Assembly (NCBI RefSeq): GCF_003669015.1
Contig: NZ_CP033069.1
Span: forward strand, 3,544,501 to 3,608,500
Reading direction: 5' to 3'
DNA from: Acidovorax sp. 1608163
GTDB taxonomy: Bacteria > Pseudomonadota > Gammaproteobacteria > Burkholderiales > Burkholderiaceae_C
DNA length: 64,000 nucleotides
Part shown: positions 10,652 through 18,748 of the stretch, piece by piece
Position numbering within the stretch: the first letter of the stretch is position 1
How the letters are laid out: each line of letters starts with the position of its first letter
Program-made: the position numbers and the translations under genes
Notes under the pieces: model-generated
What the model was told of the DNA's origin: nothing
The model's database searches: none
Seen by the model: only the letters and a program-made list of their open reading frames with translations

Positions 10652-10713
10652 AGGTATTTTTGGACTCCAAGGCAATATCAGCAAGCGCAAGCAGCTATTT
10701 ATTTCATAGCAAA
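10652..10713 (+). repeat. Dispersed palindromic repeat, copy B (arsA 3' end)
   Basis: TATTTTTGGACTCC, a degenerate left arm, then AAGCGCAAGCAGCTATTTAT and CATAGCAAA. The arsA stop codon (10699-10701, minus strand) and its last few codons lie inside this copy, so the repeat forms the C-terminal end of that protein. Confidence 0.7.
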
Positions 10714-12540
10714 TTTCGGCGCATCCACCAAAGCCCCCAGTGCCGCAACCCCCACCGGCGGCTGGGCCAGCCAGGGCAACACATAGGTGCGTTGCGCCAG
10801 GCCGTTGGCAATGCGTGCGGCCTGCTGCTGCTCACCCACCAGGCGGGCCTGCAGCAACGGGTCGCTGGTGCCGGTGGCCGCCACGCTTTTGTTGATGACC
10901 CAGGCCCAGGGCTCGATGCGGGCGCGGCGCAGGTCGTCCTGCAGCGCGGCGGCCTGGCTCACGGGCGTGACCTCGGGCAGGGTGACGATGACCACATGGG
11001 TCATATCCGCGTCCTGCAGGCGCATGAGCGGCGTGATGATGTGTTTGGCCATCGCGCCGCCCGCGCGGCCTTCGTACTGCTGCGTCATCTGCCGGTGGTA
11101 GGCGCCGGTGGCGTCCATCAGCAGCAGGCTGTGGCCGGTGGGCGCCGTGTCCAGCACCACAAAGGCGCTGCGGGCCTCGTTCACCACGCGGCTGAAGGCG
11201 TGGAACACGGCCACTTCTTCGGTGCAGGGCGATTGCAAGTCTTCCAGCAGCAGGGCGCGGCCCGCGTCGTCCAGCACCTTGCCGCGTGTGGCCATGATCT
11301 TGTCGATGTAGGCCTGGGTTTCGGCCTGTGGGTAGATGCGCCCCACTTTCAGCCCCGGCAGGCTGCCATCGAGCTGGCTTTGCACATGGGCCGCCGGGTC
11401 GGTGGTGGTGAGGTGCACGCTGTGCCCGCGCTGCACCAAGCCCACGGCCAGCGCGGCGGCGATGGTGGTCTTGCCCACGCCGCCCTTGCCCATCACCATG
11501 ATGAGGCCATGGCCCTTGGCGGCCAGCGCGTCGGCCAGGGATGACAGCGGTTCTGCCTGCAACAGCACACCCGCCGTGGCAGCAGGCGCGCCCAATGGCA
11601 CATCGCCACCGCCCAGCAATGCCCGCAGCGCGGGCAGGCCCACGGTGTCGAAGGCGCGCAGCGGCACCTCGTCGCGTGGCAACTGGGCCAGCGCATCGGG
11701 CATCTGGTCCATGGCCTGACGGCCCAGGGCTTCAATGGCGTCGGCCACAGCGTCCTGCCCCGGTCGGCTGGCATGGAACACGCCGTTGATGGCCAGGCGC
11801 TGGTTGGCCAGGCCCAAGGCGCGCAGCTCCAGCGCGGTGCGCGCGGCCTCTTGCATGGGTCGGGGGTCGGGGCGGGTGACCAGCACCACGGTGGTCAGGG
11901 CCGGGTCGCTCAGCGCGGCCAGGGCGGCGTTGAAGCGCGCCTCCTGCATCTTCAGCCCCGAGTGCGGGCCCAGGCACGACGCCCCCCGGTCGTTGCCCGC
12001 CAGGAATCCGGTCCAGGCCTTGGGCAGGCTCAGCAGGCGCAGCGTGTGGCCGGTGGGCGCAGTGTCGAACACCACATGGTCGAACACATGGCCAATGTCG
12101 CTGCCCTCGCTGGCCAGCAGTGCGGCAAATTCGTCGAACGCAGCGATCTCGGTGGTGCAGGCGCCCGAGAGTTGCTCGCGCACTGTCGCGCGTTCATCGC
12201 TGGTGGCGGTGGCCTCCAGCTGCGCCAGCACACGCTGGCGGTAGGCCTCGGCGGCGGTATCGGGGTCGATGTTGAGCATGTGCAGCCCCGGCACCCCGGG
12301 CACGGCCACTGGCTGGTTGGACAGCGGCACGCCCAGCATTTCATCCAGGTTGGAGGCCGCATCGGTGCTGACCAGCAGCACCTGGCGGCCCGCATCTGCC
12401 AGGGCAATGGCCGCAGCCGTGGACAGCGAGGTCTTGCCCACCCCGCCCTTGCCGGTGAAGAACAGGAAACGCGTGGGCTGGGCGAGCAGGCCCAAACGCA
12501 CCCCAGTGGAATGGGGCGGGGCAGATGCGGCAGAGTTCAT
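10699..12540 (-). CDS. arsA: ArsA-like ATPase, two fused halves
   Basis: A 613-aa protein built of two homologous P-loop ATPase halves. Deviant Walker A GKGGVGKTS lies near residue 31 and GKGGVGKTT near residue 352. Each half has a DTAPTGHTLRLL / DTAPTGHSLLL motif, typical of ArsA/Get3. Classical ArsA powers arsenite export with ArsB, but no arsB, arsR or arsC gene is in view, so arsenic resistance is only one possibility and a targeting or chaperone role is open. ATG 12540 precedes the conserved FLFFTGKGG strand by about 25 residues. The stop lies inside a dispersed repeat. Confidence 0.85.
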   Translation of the reverse strand: MNSAASAPPHSTGVRLGLLAQPTRFLFFTGKGGVGKTSLSTAAAIALADAGRQVLLVSTDAASNLDEMLGVPLSNQPVAVPGVPGLHMLNIDPDTAAEAYRQRVLAQLEATATSDERATVREQLSGACTTEIAAFDEFAALLASEGSDIGHVFDHVVFDTAPTGHTLRLLSLPKAWTGFLAGNDRGASCLGPHSGLKMQEARFNAALAALSDPALTTVVLVTRPDPRPMQEAARTALELRALGLANQRLAINGVFHASRPGQDAVADAIEALGRQAMDQMPDALAQLPRDEVPLRAFDTVGLPALRALLGGGDVPLGAPAATAGVLLQAEPLSSLADALAAKGHGLIMVMGKGGVGKTTIAAALAVGLVQRGHSVHLTTTDPAAHVQSQLDGSLPGLKVGRIYPQAETQAYIDKIMATRGKVLDDAGRALLLEDLQSPCTEEVAVFHAFSRVVNEARSAFVVLDTAPTGHSLLLMDATGAYHRQMTQQYEGRAGGAMAKHIITPLMRLQDADMTHVVIVTLPEVTPVSQAAALQDDLRRARIEPWAWVINKSVAATGTSDPLLQARLVGEQQQAARIANGLAQRTYVLPWLAQPPVGVAALGALVDAPKFAMK

Positions 12541-12675
12541 GCCATCAGGATGGCACAGCCACCGCCTTTTGTCTGGCGCAAATTGCCCCGGGCCCCAGGC
12601 ACTCGCCAACCCACTGACCTGCATCAAGGGCCAGGGGGCACGGCGCCGCACGGCAAGCAGCAACCCGCTGGCCGC

Positions 12676-13719
12676 TTATTCCTTGATGTTCGCGGCCTTC
12701 ACGATTGCGGCATACCGGGCGCTTTCGGTCTGCACAAACCGCGCAAACTCCGCCGCACTGCCCTTGCCCGCCACGGCGCCGCCGTCGGCCAGCTTGGCGC
12801 GCACATCGTCCATGCGCAGCACTTCGCCCAGCTCGCGGTTCAGGCGCTCCACCACGGCGGGGGGCGTCTGCGCGGGGGCGAACAGGCCCGTCCACGAGAC
12901 CATGTCAAACCCTTTGAAGCCTGCGGTCTCGGCCACGGTCGGCACGTCAGGCAACGATGGCAGGCGCTGGCCGTCCGTCAGGGCGATGGCCTTGAGCTTC
13001 TTGCTGTGGATGTGCGGCGCCGCCGTCACGCTGATGAGCACAGCCAAGTCCACCTGGTTGCCGATCACATCGGTCACGATCTGGGCGCCGCCTCGGTATG
13101 GCACATGCACCATGAAGGTCTTGCTCTGGTCTTTGACGCGCTCCATGGCCAGGTGCAGCACCGTGCCCACACCCGACGTGGCGTAGCTGAGCTGCCCTGG
13201 CTTTTCGCGCGCCAGGCGGATCACATCGGCCAGGTTGTTGGCAGGCAGGCCCGGGCGGGCCACGATCACCATGGGGGCCGTGGTCACCAGGCCCACGGGG
13301 GCCAGGTCCTTGAGCGTGTCGTAGCGCACCGCCACCGGGTTCACCAGCCGCGCAATGGCGGCGGGGCTGTCGGCCCCCAGGACGAAGGTGTAGCCGTCCG
13401 GCGCGGCCTTGGCGGCCTTTTCCATGCCGATCACGCCCCCAGCCCCGGCCACGTTCTCAATCACCACGCTTTGCTTGAGGCGCTCGCCCAGCTTTTGGGC
13501 AATGAGCCGCGCCGTCACATCCACACTGCCCCCAGCGCTGAATGGAACGATGAGCGTGATGGGCTTGGCCGCAGGCCAAGCGGGCTGCGCCTGCGCGGCC
13601 ACGCCGCAGCCGCCCGCCAGCACGGCTGCGGCGAGGTGCAAGGCGAGACGCCGGGTGCGGGAAGGCACGGAAGGTGGCAATGAAGACAGTGCCGAGAGGG
13701 GCGACAAAAGGGACAACAT
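12676..13719 (-). CDS. Bug-family tripartite tricarboxylate transporter substrate-binding protein
   Basis: A 347-aa periplasmic binding protein with an N-terminal signal peptide ending near AAQAQ. The Bug signature follows: KPITLIVPFSAGGSVDVTAR, then VVIENVAGAGGVIG and DGYTFVLG. Such proteins bind carboxylated solutes or amides, and Burkholderiales encode many without dedicated membrane partners. The start is supported by GAAGGAG 8 bases upstream of ATG 13719; that ribosome site overlaps the stop of the adenosine deaminase gene, which suggests coupled translation. The ligand is unknown. The partner gene hints at a nucleoside or purine breakdown product (inference). Confidence 0.9.
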   Translation of the reverse strand: MLSLLSPLSALSSLPPSVPSRTRRLALHLAAAVLAGGCGVAAQAQPAWPAAKPITLIVPFSAGGSVDVTARLIAQKLGERLKQSVVIENVAGAGGVIGMEKAAKAAPDGYTFVLGADSPAAIARLVNPVAVRYDTLKDLAPVGLVTTAPMVIVARPGLPANNLADVIRLAREKPGQLSYATSGVGTVLHLAMERVKDQSKTFMVHVPYRGGAQIVTDVIGNQVDLAVLISVTAAPHIHSKKLKAIALTDGQRLPSLPDVPTVAETAGFKGFDMVSWTGLFAPAQTPPAVVERLNRELGEVLRMDDVRAKLADGGAVAGKGSAAEFARFVQTESARYAAIVKAANIKE

Positions 13720-13732
13720 CAAAAAAACTCCT

Positions 13733-14824
13733 TCAGGGTGGCGCGGCAGCAAAAGCAGAGGCCTGCACTGGCGCCAGTTGCTGGTCAAACGCCGCCAGCC
13801 ACTGCGTACGCCACGCACGGCGCGTGCCATCGTCGATCCACGCGGCATCCAGGCCGTTGACAAGAAAGCTGCGCAGGTCGGCCGCACCAAAGCCAAAGTC
13901 GCGCACCATCATGGCCCAAGCCTGTGTGGGGTTCACGTGGTGCAGCGTGGGGTCATCGGTGTTGGGGTGAATGCGCAGGCCCGCCGCAGGCATGTGGCGG
14001 ATGGGGTGGTCCAGCGCCCAGCGCTCAGGGGCCAAGGTGCGCAGGTAGTACGAATTGGTGGGCACCACGGTGAAGACGATGCCCCGGTCGGCGCATTCGC
14101 GCACCAGCGCCGGGTTGTCGAGCACCGTGTAGCCGTGGTCGATGCGGTCCACCTGCAGCACGTCGATGGCCGTGCGCACGTTGTTCCAGGGCATGCCGAA
14201 CTCGCCCGCATGGGCCGTGGTCTTGAGCCCGCCCCGGCGCGCCAGCGCATAGGCCGGGGCAAACCACTCGGGCGGGTGGTCCACCTCGCGGTAATCAATG
14301 CCAATGCCAATCACCTCGTCGCGCCGGTGGGCCAGCACCCACTCGACCATCTCGGTGGCGGCTGCGGGCGGGGCCTCGCGGTCAATCGCTGCAATCAAAC
14401 GGCCGGTGATGCCGAAATCGGCCTCGGCATCGGCAATGGCGCGCACGATGCCGCCCAGCGCCTGCGGGTAGGCCAGCCCCGACTGCTGGGCGGTGCCCGT
14501 GGGGTTCCAGAAGAACTCGGCATAGCGCACCTGGTGCGCAGCGGCATCCTGCAGGTATTCGTAAGTCAGGCGGTGCAGGTCGTCGGGGCTGCGGATGAGT
14601 TCGGCGTCCAGCGCACGCAGCACCCGCAGCACGCCCACGGGCTTTTCACCCCGGGTGTAGAAGGCCTCGATCTCGGCATCGCTGATGGCCGCGCCCGCCC
14701 GGCGCACCAGGTGGGTGAACGTGGTGCGCCGCACGGTGCCGAGCAAATGGCAGTGCAGCTCCACCTTGGGCAGGGCATGGAGAAAGGTGTACAGCGGGTC
14801 TGCGGGCGCGACAAAGGTGGGCAT
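13733..14824 (-). CDS. Adenosine deaminase family protein
   Basis: A 363-aa amidohydrolase. Metal site VELHCHLLGT near residue 22, HAGEFGMPWNN near residue 205, IDHGYTVL near residue 232 and NTDDPTLHHV near residue 290 are the adenosine/adenine deaminase motifs in order. It probably deaminates adenosine or a related purine or modified nucleoside. It is the first gene of a two-gene unit with the Bug receptor (13-base gap) and is divergent from a LysR regulator 69 bases away, which most likely controls it. Confidence 0.88.
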   Translation of the reverse strand: MPTFVAPADPLYTFLHALPKVELHCHLLGTVRRTTFTHLVRRAGAAISDAEIEAFYTRGEKPVGVLRVLRALDAELIRSPDDLHRLTYEYLQDAAAHQVRYAEFFWNPTGTAQQSGLAYPQALGGIVRAIADAEADFGITGRLIAAIDREAPPAAATEMVEWVLAHRRDEVIGIGIDYREVDHPPEWFAPAYALARRGGLKTTAHAGEFGMPWNNVRTAIDVLQVDRIDHGYTVLDNPALVRECADRGIVFTVVPTNSYYLRTLAPERWALDHPIRHMPAAGLRIHPNTDDPTLHHVNPTQAWAMMVRDFGFGAADLRSFLVNGLDAAWIDDGTRRAWRTQWLAAFDQQLAPVQASAFAAAPP

Positions 14825-14881
14825 GGCCGCATGCTATGCAGCGCGGGGTGATAACGGAAGTGATTTAATTTGATGGCGCAA

Positions 14882-14894
14882 TAAAAGCAATTTA
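14882..14894 (+). promoter_or_regulatory. Possible LysR-type binding site (T-N11-A)
   Basis: TAAAAGCAATTTA lies in the only gap between the divergent deaminase and LysR genes. Its arms TAAA/TTTA form an inverted repeat with T-N11-A spacing. It overlaps the LysR start codon, as expected for self-repression, but it is short and could occur by chance. Confidence 0.35.
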
Positions 14895-15835
14895 TGAGCA
14901 AGCCCCCTGCAAAGCCACTCACTACTGAGCCCGCCCCCGCGCACCGTGCGCCCACGCTGCGCCAGTTGCGCAGCTTTCAGGCCGTGGCCCGGGCCATGAG
15001 CTTTCGGCAGGCGGCCGAGGCGCTGTCGCTCACGCAGCCCGCGCTGTCGGCCTCCATCCGCGAGCTGGAGGCCGTGCTGGGCGCCCCGGTGCTGGAGCGC
15101 AGCACGCACCATGTGCGCCTTACCGCGCAGGGCGCCCTGCTGTTGCCGCAGGTCGAGCGGCTCATCAATGGCTATGAGCAAGGGGTGGATGGGCTGTTTC
15201 GCACGCTCCATGATGGCAAGCGCGTCCTGCGCGTGGCCGCCCTGCCCTCGGCCATGCACCTGCTGGCCGCGCCTCTGCAGCAGTGGCTGGCGCAGCACCC
15301 CGATGTGGACCTGCGCCTGTACGACCCGCTCAACGACGACCTGCTGGCCGCGCTGCAGCGCGGTGAAGTGGACCTGGCGCTGGGCGTGGCCTTGGACTTG
15401 CCGCCGCAGATCGAAGCCATCGCCGTGGCGCAAGACGACCTGGTTGCAGTGCTGCCCGTGGGCCACCGGCTGGCACCCCGTGCACGCCTGACCTGGCAAG
15501 ACCTGGCGGGCGAGCGGCTGGCACTGTTTGCGCGCGGCAGCACCTATGAGCTGGCCATGGCCACCTTGCGCCAGCATGGGGCCGATCTGGCACGAGCCGA
15601 CCAGCTGCTGTACAGCGAATCGCTCTACAGCCTGGTGCGTTGCGGGCTGGCGGTGGGCGTGATCTCGCGGCTGTACACCCACAGCCTGCACGAAGGCACC
15701 GTGAAGGTGTGCCCGCTGCAGGCCCCGGTGATCTCGCGCAAGGTGGCGCTCATGGTGCATGCCGCGCAGGACGCAAGACCCCCCCTGGTGCAAAACTGCC
15801 TGGAGTTCCTCACCCAGGCTCTGCGCAACGCTTGA
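14894..15835 (+). CDS. LysR-family transcriptional regulator
   Basis: A 313-aa protein with an N-terminal winged helix-turn-helix (about residues 19-78: FRQAAEALSLTQPALSASIR). The C-terminal periplasmic-binding-like effector domain includes the typical LVAVLPVGHRLA stretch. It is divergent from the adenosine deaminase-Bug operon, the usual setting for a LysR activator of that operon. The inducer is unknown. Confidence 0.9.
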   Translation: MSKPPAKPLTTEPAPAHRAPTLRQLRSFQAVARAMSFRQAAEALSLTQPALSASIRELEAVLGAPVLERSTHHVRLTAQGALLLPQVERLINGYEQGVDGLFRTLHDGKRVLRVAALPSAMHLLAAPLQQWLAQHPDVDLRLYDPLNDDLLAALQRGEVDLALGVALDLPPQIEAIAVAQDDLVAVLPVGHRLAPRARLTWQDLAGERLALFARGSTYELAMATLRQHGADLARADQLLYSESLYSLVRCGLAVGVISRLYTHSLHEGTVKVCPLQAPVISRKVALMVHAAQDARPPLVQNCLEFLTQALRNA

Positions 15836-15891
15836 AACGGGGGCTTGAACTAGGGGCCTGAGCGGGGCTGCTGCCCAACCCGTTGACAGCC

Positions 15892-16746
15892 TCAGTGGCT
15901 GTGCGCCGCCCCGCTCACCATCGTGACCACGACCATGCCCGCAATCAGCCAGGCGATCTGCGCAATGGTTTCGCGGGCCGTCAGCCGCTTTTGCAGCTGC
16001 GGGATCAAGTCGGCCAGCGCCACATACACAAAGCTGCTCGACGCCACGGCCAGGAAGTACGGCAGGAAGTCTTGCAACTGCCCCACCAAGAAGTAGCCCA
16101 CCACGCCGCCCAGCGCCGTCACGGCGCCTGCCAGCGACACCTTCACCAGCGCCATGCGGCGGTTGGGGCTGGTTTGGCGCAGCACCACCAGATCACCCAT
16201 GTGGTGCGGCACCTCGTGCGCCAGCACCGACACGGCGGCGATCACGCCCAGGCGCAGGTCGGCCATGAAGGCCGAGGCAATCAGGATGCCGTCGCCAAAG
16301 CAATGCACGCTGTCGCCCGTCAGCACCGCCCAGCCGCCCGCGCGCGGGCCGTGGTGGTGGGCGTGGCCATGATCGTGCCCCTCATGGTTTTCATGGGCAT
16401 GCGCAGGGGCGTGTACGTGGGCATGCGCGTGACCATCGCCGTGACCGTGGTGGCTGTGCTCATGCCCGTGGTGCCACAGCTCGGCCTTGTCGAGCAGGAA
16501 GAAGAACACCACGCCCACCAGCAGCGTGGCAAACAGGTCGTGTGCGCCCGCCTGGCTTTCAAACGCCTCGGGCAAGAGGTGCATGAAGGCCGTGGCCAGC
16601 AGCGCGCCGGCTGCCAGGCTCAGCAGGTGCTGGGGCCCCACGCCGTCATGGCGCCCACCCAGGCCCATGCGCATCAAAAGGGCTGCCGCCCACACGCTGC
16701 CAATCCCCGCAGCCAGGGTGGCGATCAAGATTGCTATCAAAGTCAT
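15892..16746 (-). CDS. ZIP-family divalent metal transporter
   Basis: A 284-aa membrane protein. About eight hydrophobic segments are visible. Between the early and later segments lies a very histidine-rich cytoplasmic-type loop (runs of HGH, HAHAH and HDHGHAHHH, about residues 96-137). The metal-site helices HCFGDGILIASAF and HEVPHHMGDLVVL match ZIP helices IV and V. It would import Zn or a similar divalent metal. The ATG (16746) and first codons lie inside a dispersed repeat copy. No clear Zur site could be read. Confidence 0.9.
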   Translation of the reverse strand: MTLIAILIATLAAGIGSVWAAALLMRMGLGGRHDGVGPQHLLSLAAGALLATAFMHLLPEAFESQAGAHDLFATLLVGVVFFFLLDKAELWHHGHEHSHHGHGDGHAHAHVHAPAHAHENHEGHDHGHAHHHGPRAGGWAVLTGDSVHCFGDGILIASAFMADLRLGVIAAVSVLAHEVPHHMGDLVVLRQTSPNRRMALVKVSLAGAVTALGGVVGYFLVGQLQDFLPYFLAVASSSFVYVALADLIPQLQKRLTARETIAQIAWLIAGMVVVTMVSGAAHSH

Positions 16747-16787
16747 AGCTGTTAGCGCTTATTAATAGTGCCTTAGCGGCATTTTTC
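16731..16787 (-). repeat. Dispersed palindromic repeat, copy C (zip start)
   Basis: TTGCTATCAAAGTCATAGCT, then TAGCGCTTATTAAT and TTAGCGGCATTTTT, is the inverse orientation of the repeat. The zip start codon and its first codons (MTLIAI) are formed by the flank of this copy. Confidence 0.75.
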
Positions 16788-16812
16788 TTATCAAACGCTT
16801 GTACTGCACCCG

Positions 16813-16846
16813 AAAAAAAGCCGCCCCGAAAACTTCAGGGCGGCTT
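16813..16846 (-). terminator. Terminator of the dienelactone hydrolase gene
   Basis: Read on the minus strand: stem GCCGCCC / GGGCGGC with a loop of about 12 bases, followed by seven T. It lies 22 bases after the hydrolase stop codon. Confidence 0.75.
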
Positions 16847-16867
16847 CTGGCAGAAAACCGGAGCGGC

Positions 16868-17764
16868 TTAAACCACTCCGTGGGTCTTGAACCAGGCCAG
16901 GGCACGCTTGTAGCCGTCTTCCGCCGCTTCCTTGCGGTAGCTGGGGCGGTAGTCGGCATGGAAAGCGTGCGGGGCATCGGGGTACACCACAAACTCGGAA
17001 ACCTTGGCTGCAGCAGAACCGCTGGCTAGGGCTGATTTCATCTTATCAACCGTGTCAAGAGGGATTCCGGAATCTTTTTCACCATAGAGGCCCAACACGG
17101 GCGCCTTGAGGATGGGCGCGATCTCCACCGGGTGCTTGGGCGTGAGGTCGGTGGGCTGGCCCACCAGGCGCCCGTACCAGGCCACGCCCGCCTTCACCGG
17201 GCCGTGGGCCGCATACAGCCAGGTGATGCGGCCGCCCCAGCAAAAGCCCGTCACGCCCACACGGGCGGCGTCGCCACCGTTGGCGGCGGCCCACTTCACG
17301 GCGCCGTCCAGGTCGCCCATCACCTGCCCATCGGGCACCTTGGACACCAGCTCGGCCATGAGCTTGGACACCTCGGTGTAGCTGGCCGCGTTGCCTTGGC
17401 GCGCATACAGATCGGGGGCGATGGCCAAGTAGCCCGCCTTGGCAAAGCGGCGGCACACATCGGCAATGTATTCATGCACGCCAAAGATTTCCTGGATCAC
17501 CAACACCACGGGCAGCCCGGTCTTGCCCGCAGGCGCGGCGCGGTAGGCGGGCACCTTGAAGCCGTCCACCTCATAGCTCACCTGCCCCGCCACCAGCCCC
17601 TCGGCAGAGGTGGCAATGGCGGTTTGCGCCATCACGGGAGCCGCAGCGGCAGCGTAGCCAAGGCCCAGCGCAGCTTGCAGAGCCGTGCGCCGGGTGGCGC
17701 CCGCCTCGGTAGAACGCCCGGGCAGCAGGGCTTCGGTGTCCAGTTGGTGGTCACGGTTGAGCAT
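16868..17764 (-). CDS. Dienelactone hydrolase family protein, Tat-exported
   Basis: A 298-aa alpha/beta hydrolase. An N-terminal twin-arginine stretch (RRTALQAALGLGYAAAAAP) suggests Tat export, unusual for a cytoplasmic-type DLH. The nucleophile is the Cys in GFCWGG (near residue 176), the acid lies in GEKDSGIP and the His in DAPHAFHAD, the Cys-Asp-His triad of carboxymethylenebutenolidases. GGAGGT lies 5 bases before ATG 17764. The substrate is not known, since no chlorocatechol or other ring-cleavage genes are nearby. Confidence 0.88.
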   Translation of the reverse strand: MLNRDHQLDTEALLPGRSTEAGATRRTALQAALGLGYAAAAAPVMAQTAIATSAEGLVAGQVSYEVDGFKVPAYRAAPAGKTGLPVVLVIQEIFGVHEYIADVCRRFAKAGYLAIAPDLYARQGNAASYTEVSKLMAELVSKVPDGQVMGDLDGAVKWAAANGGDAARVGVTGFCWGGRITWLYAAHGPVKAGVAWYGRLVGQPTDLTPKHPVEIAPILKAPVLGLYGEKDSGIPLDTVDKMKSALASGSAAAKVSEFVVYPDAPHAFHADYRPSYRKEAAEDGYKRALAWFKTHGVV

Positions 17765-18047
17765 CAGATACCTCCAGAGTGCAATCAGAACAAAGGAAAC
17801 AAAGGCGCAAGCCCTTGCAGAGGAAACCCACAGAGCGACTGGGCCAACCCAGAGCCCATGGGAATGGGCGCAGGCACCGCCGCACCAGCGCGTGGCTCAG
17901 CCCAGGCCCTGCACAGCGCCATGGCTTACAGGTGGGCCGCCAGCGTCGGCGGCCCATATTAGCCATTTGTGCTTCAACGCGCTGGCTACGCCCCCGTATC
18001 CATGCGGACCGTACCAAGGATTGAACGGCTACTTTCACATCCCGCAA

Positions 18048-18074
18048 TTTCTTTCTTGACAGAAATTACAGAAA
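18048..18074 (+). promoter_or_regulatory. Operator-like site 1 upstream of GbsR/MarR gene
   Basis: A 27-base block with core TTGACAGAAATTACAGAAA: a TTTCT half-site, an 8-base spacer, AGAAA, 4 bases, and a second AGAAA. A copy matching at 24 of 27 positions precedes the downstream operon at 18711. Pairing of the sites with the regulator gene suggests self-regulation. The TTGACA inside is not followed by a good -10 box. Confidence 0.6.
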
Positions 18075-18076
18075 CC

Positions 18077-18682
18077 ATGAGACTGCCCCCCATGGAACTC
18101 ACACCAATCGCCAAGCAATTCGTCGTCCACTGGGGCGAAATGGGCAGCGCCTGGGGCGTGAACCGCACGGTGGCCCAGTTGCATGCCCTGCTGTTCTTCC
18201 ATGGCCGCCCGCTCAACGCCGAAGAGATCGCCGACACCCTGGTAGTGGCGCGCTCCAACGTCAGCAACAGCCTCAAAGAGCTGCTGAACTGGCAACTGAT
18301 CCGCGTGACCCACGTGCTGGGCGACCGGCGCGACTATTACGAGACCAGCAGCGACGTGTGGGAGCTGTTCCGCACCGTGGTGCGCGAGCGCAAGACGCGC
18401 GAGTTTGACCCCACCACCCGCATGCTGCGCGAGCTGGTGCGCAAACCCGACTTTGCCCAAGAGAGCCCCGACGCCCAGGACCGCGTGCGCGAAACCCTGC
18501 ACCTGATGGAGTCGCTGGGCACCTGGGCGGACGAGATGCTGCGCCTGTCCCCCAACACGCTGGAGAAGGTGCTGCGCATGGGCGCCACGGTACAAAAATT
18601 TGTGCGCGGTGGCGATGCGCCTGCGGCTCCAGCAGCGCCAGCAGCGCCCAGCAGCACGGACCGCACGCCCCCTGCCTCGTAA
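18077..18682 (+). CDS. GbsR/MarR-type transcriptional regulator
   Basis: A 201-aa regulator. The winged helix-turn-helix (about residues 25-95) has the GbsR-like pattern GRPLNAEEIADTLVVARSNV followed by SNSLKELLNWQLI and a wing LGDRRDYYET. A helical region and an Ala/Pro-rich tail follow. Starts at 18077 and 18092 are both possible; neither has a strong ribosome site. The gene directly precedes the DCC-SDR-DoxX-DUF2269 run and shares its upstream 27-base site, so it most likely represses that run and itself. Confidence 0.82.
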   Translation: MRLPPMELTPIAKQFVVHWGEMGSAWGVNRTVAQLHALLFFHGRPLNAEEIADTLVVARSNVSNSLKELLNWQLIRVTHVLGDRRDYYETSSDVWELFRTVVRERKTREFDPTTRMLRELVRKPDFAQESPDAQDRVRETLHLMESLGTWADEMLRLSPNTLEKVLRMGATVQKFVRGGDAPAAPAAPAAPSSTDRTPPAS

Positions 18683-18710
18683 TTTTTGGTGAAATTTTTT
18701 TGCCCTCACA

Positions 18711-18737
18711 TTTCTCTTTTGACAGAAATTTCAGAAA
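18711..18737 (+). promoter_or_regulatory. Operator-like site 2 upstream of the DCC-SDR operon
   Basis: Core TTGACAGAAATTTCAGAAA within a 27-base block that differs from site 1 at three positions. It ends 11 bases before the start of the DCC-family gene, and the ribosome site AAGGA follows directly. Confidence 0.6.
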
Positions 18738-18748
18738 GGATCGAGACC

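Noticed and set aside
17016..17050. Repeat-like GCTGGCTAGGGCTGATTTCAT in the hydrolase gene
   Set aside because: The match is weak and lacks a second arm; it encodes an ordinary helix of the hydrolase.
18056..18061. TTGACA as a -35 promoter box before the GbsR/MarR gene
   Set aside because: No -10 box follows at a proper distance; the block is better explained as an operator because it is copied before the next operon.
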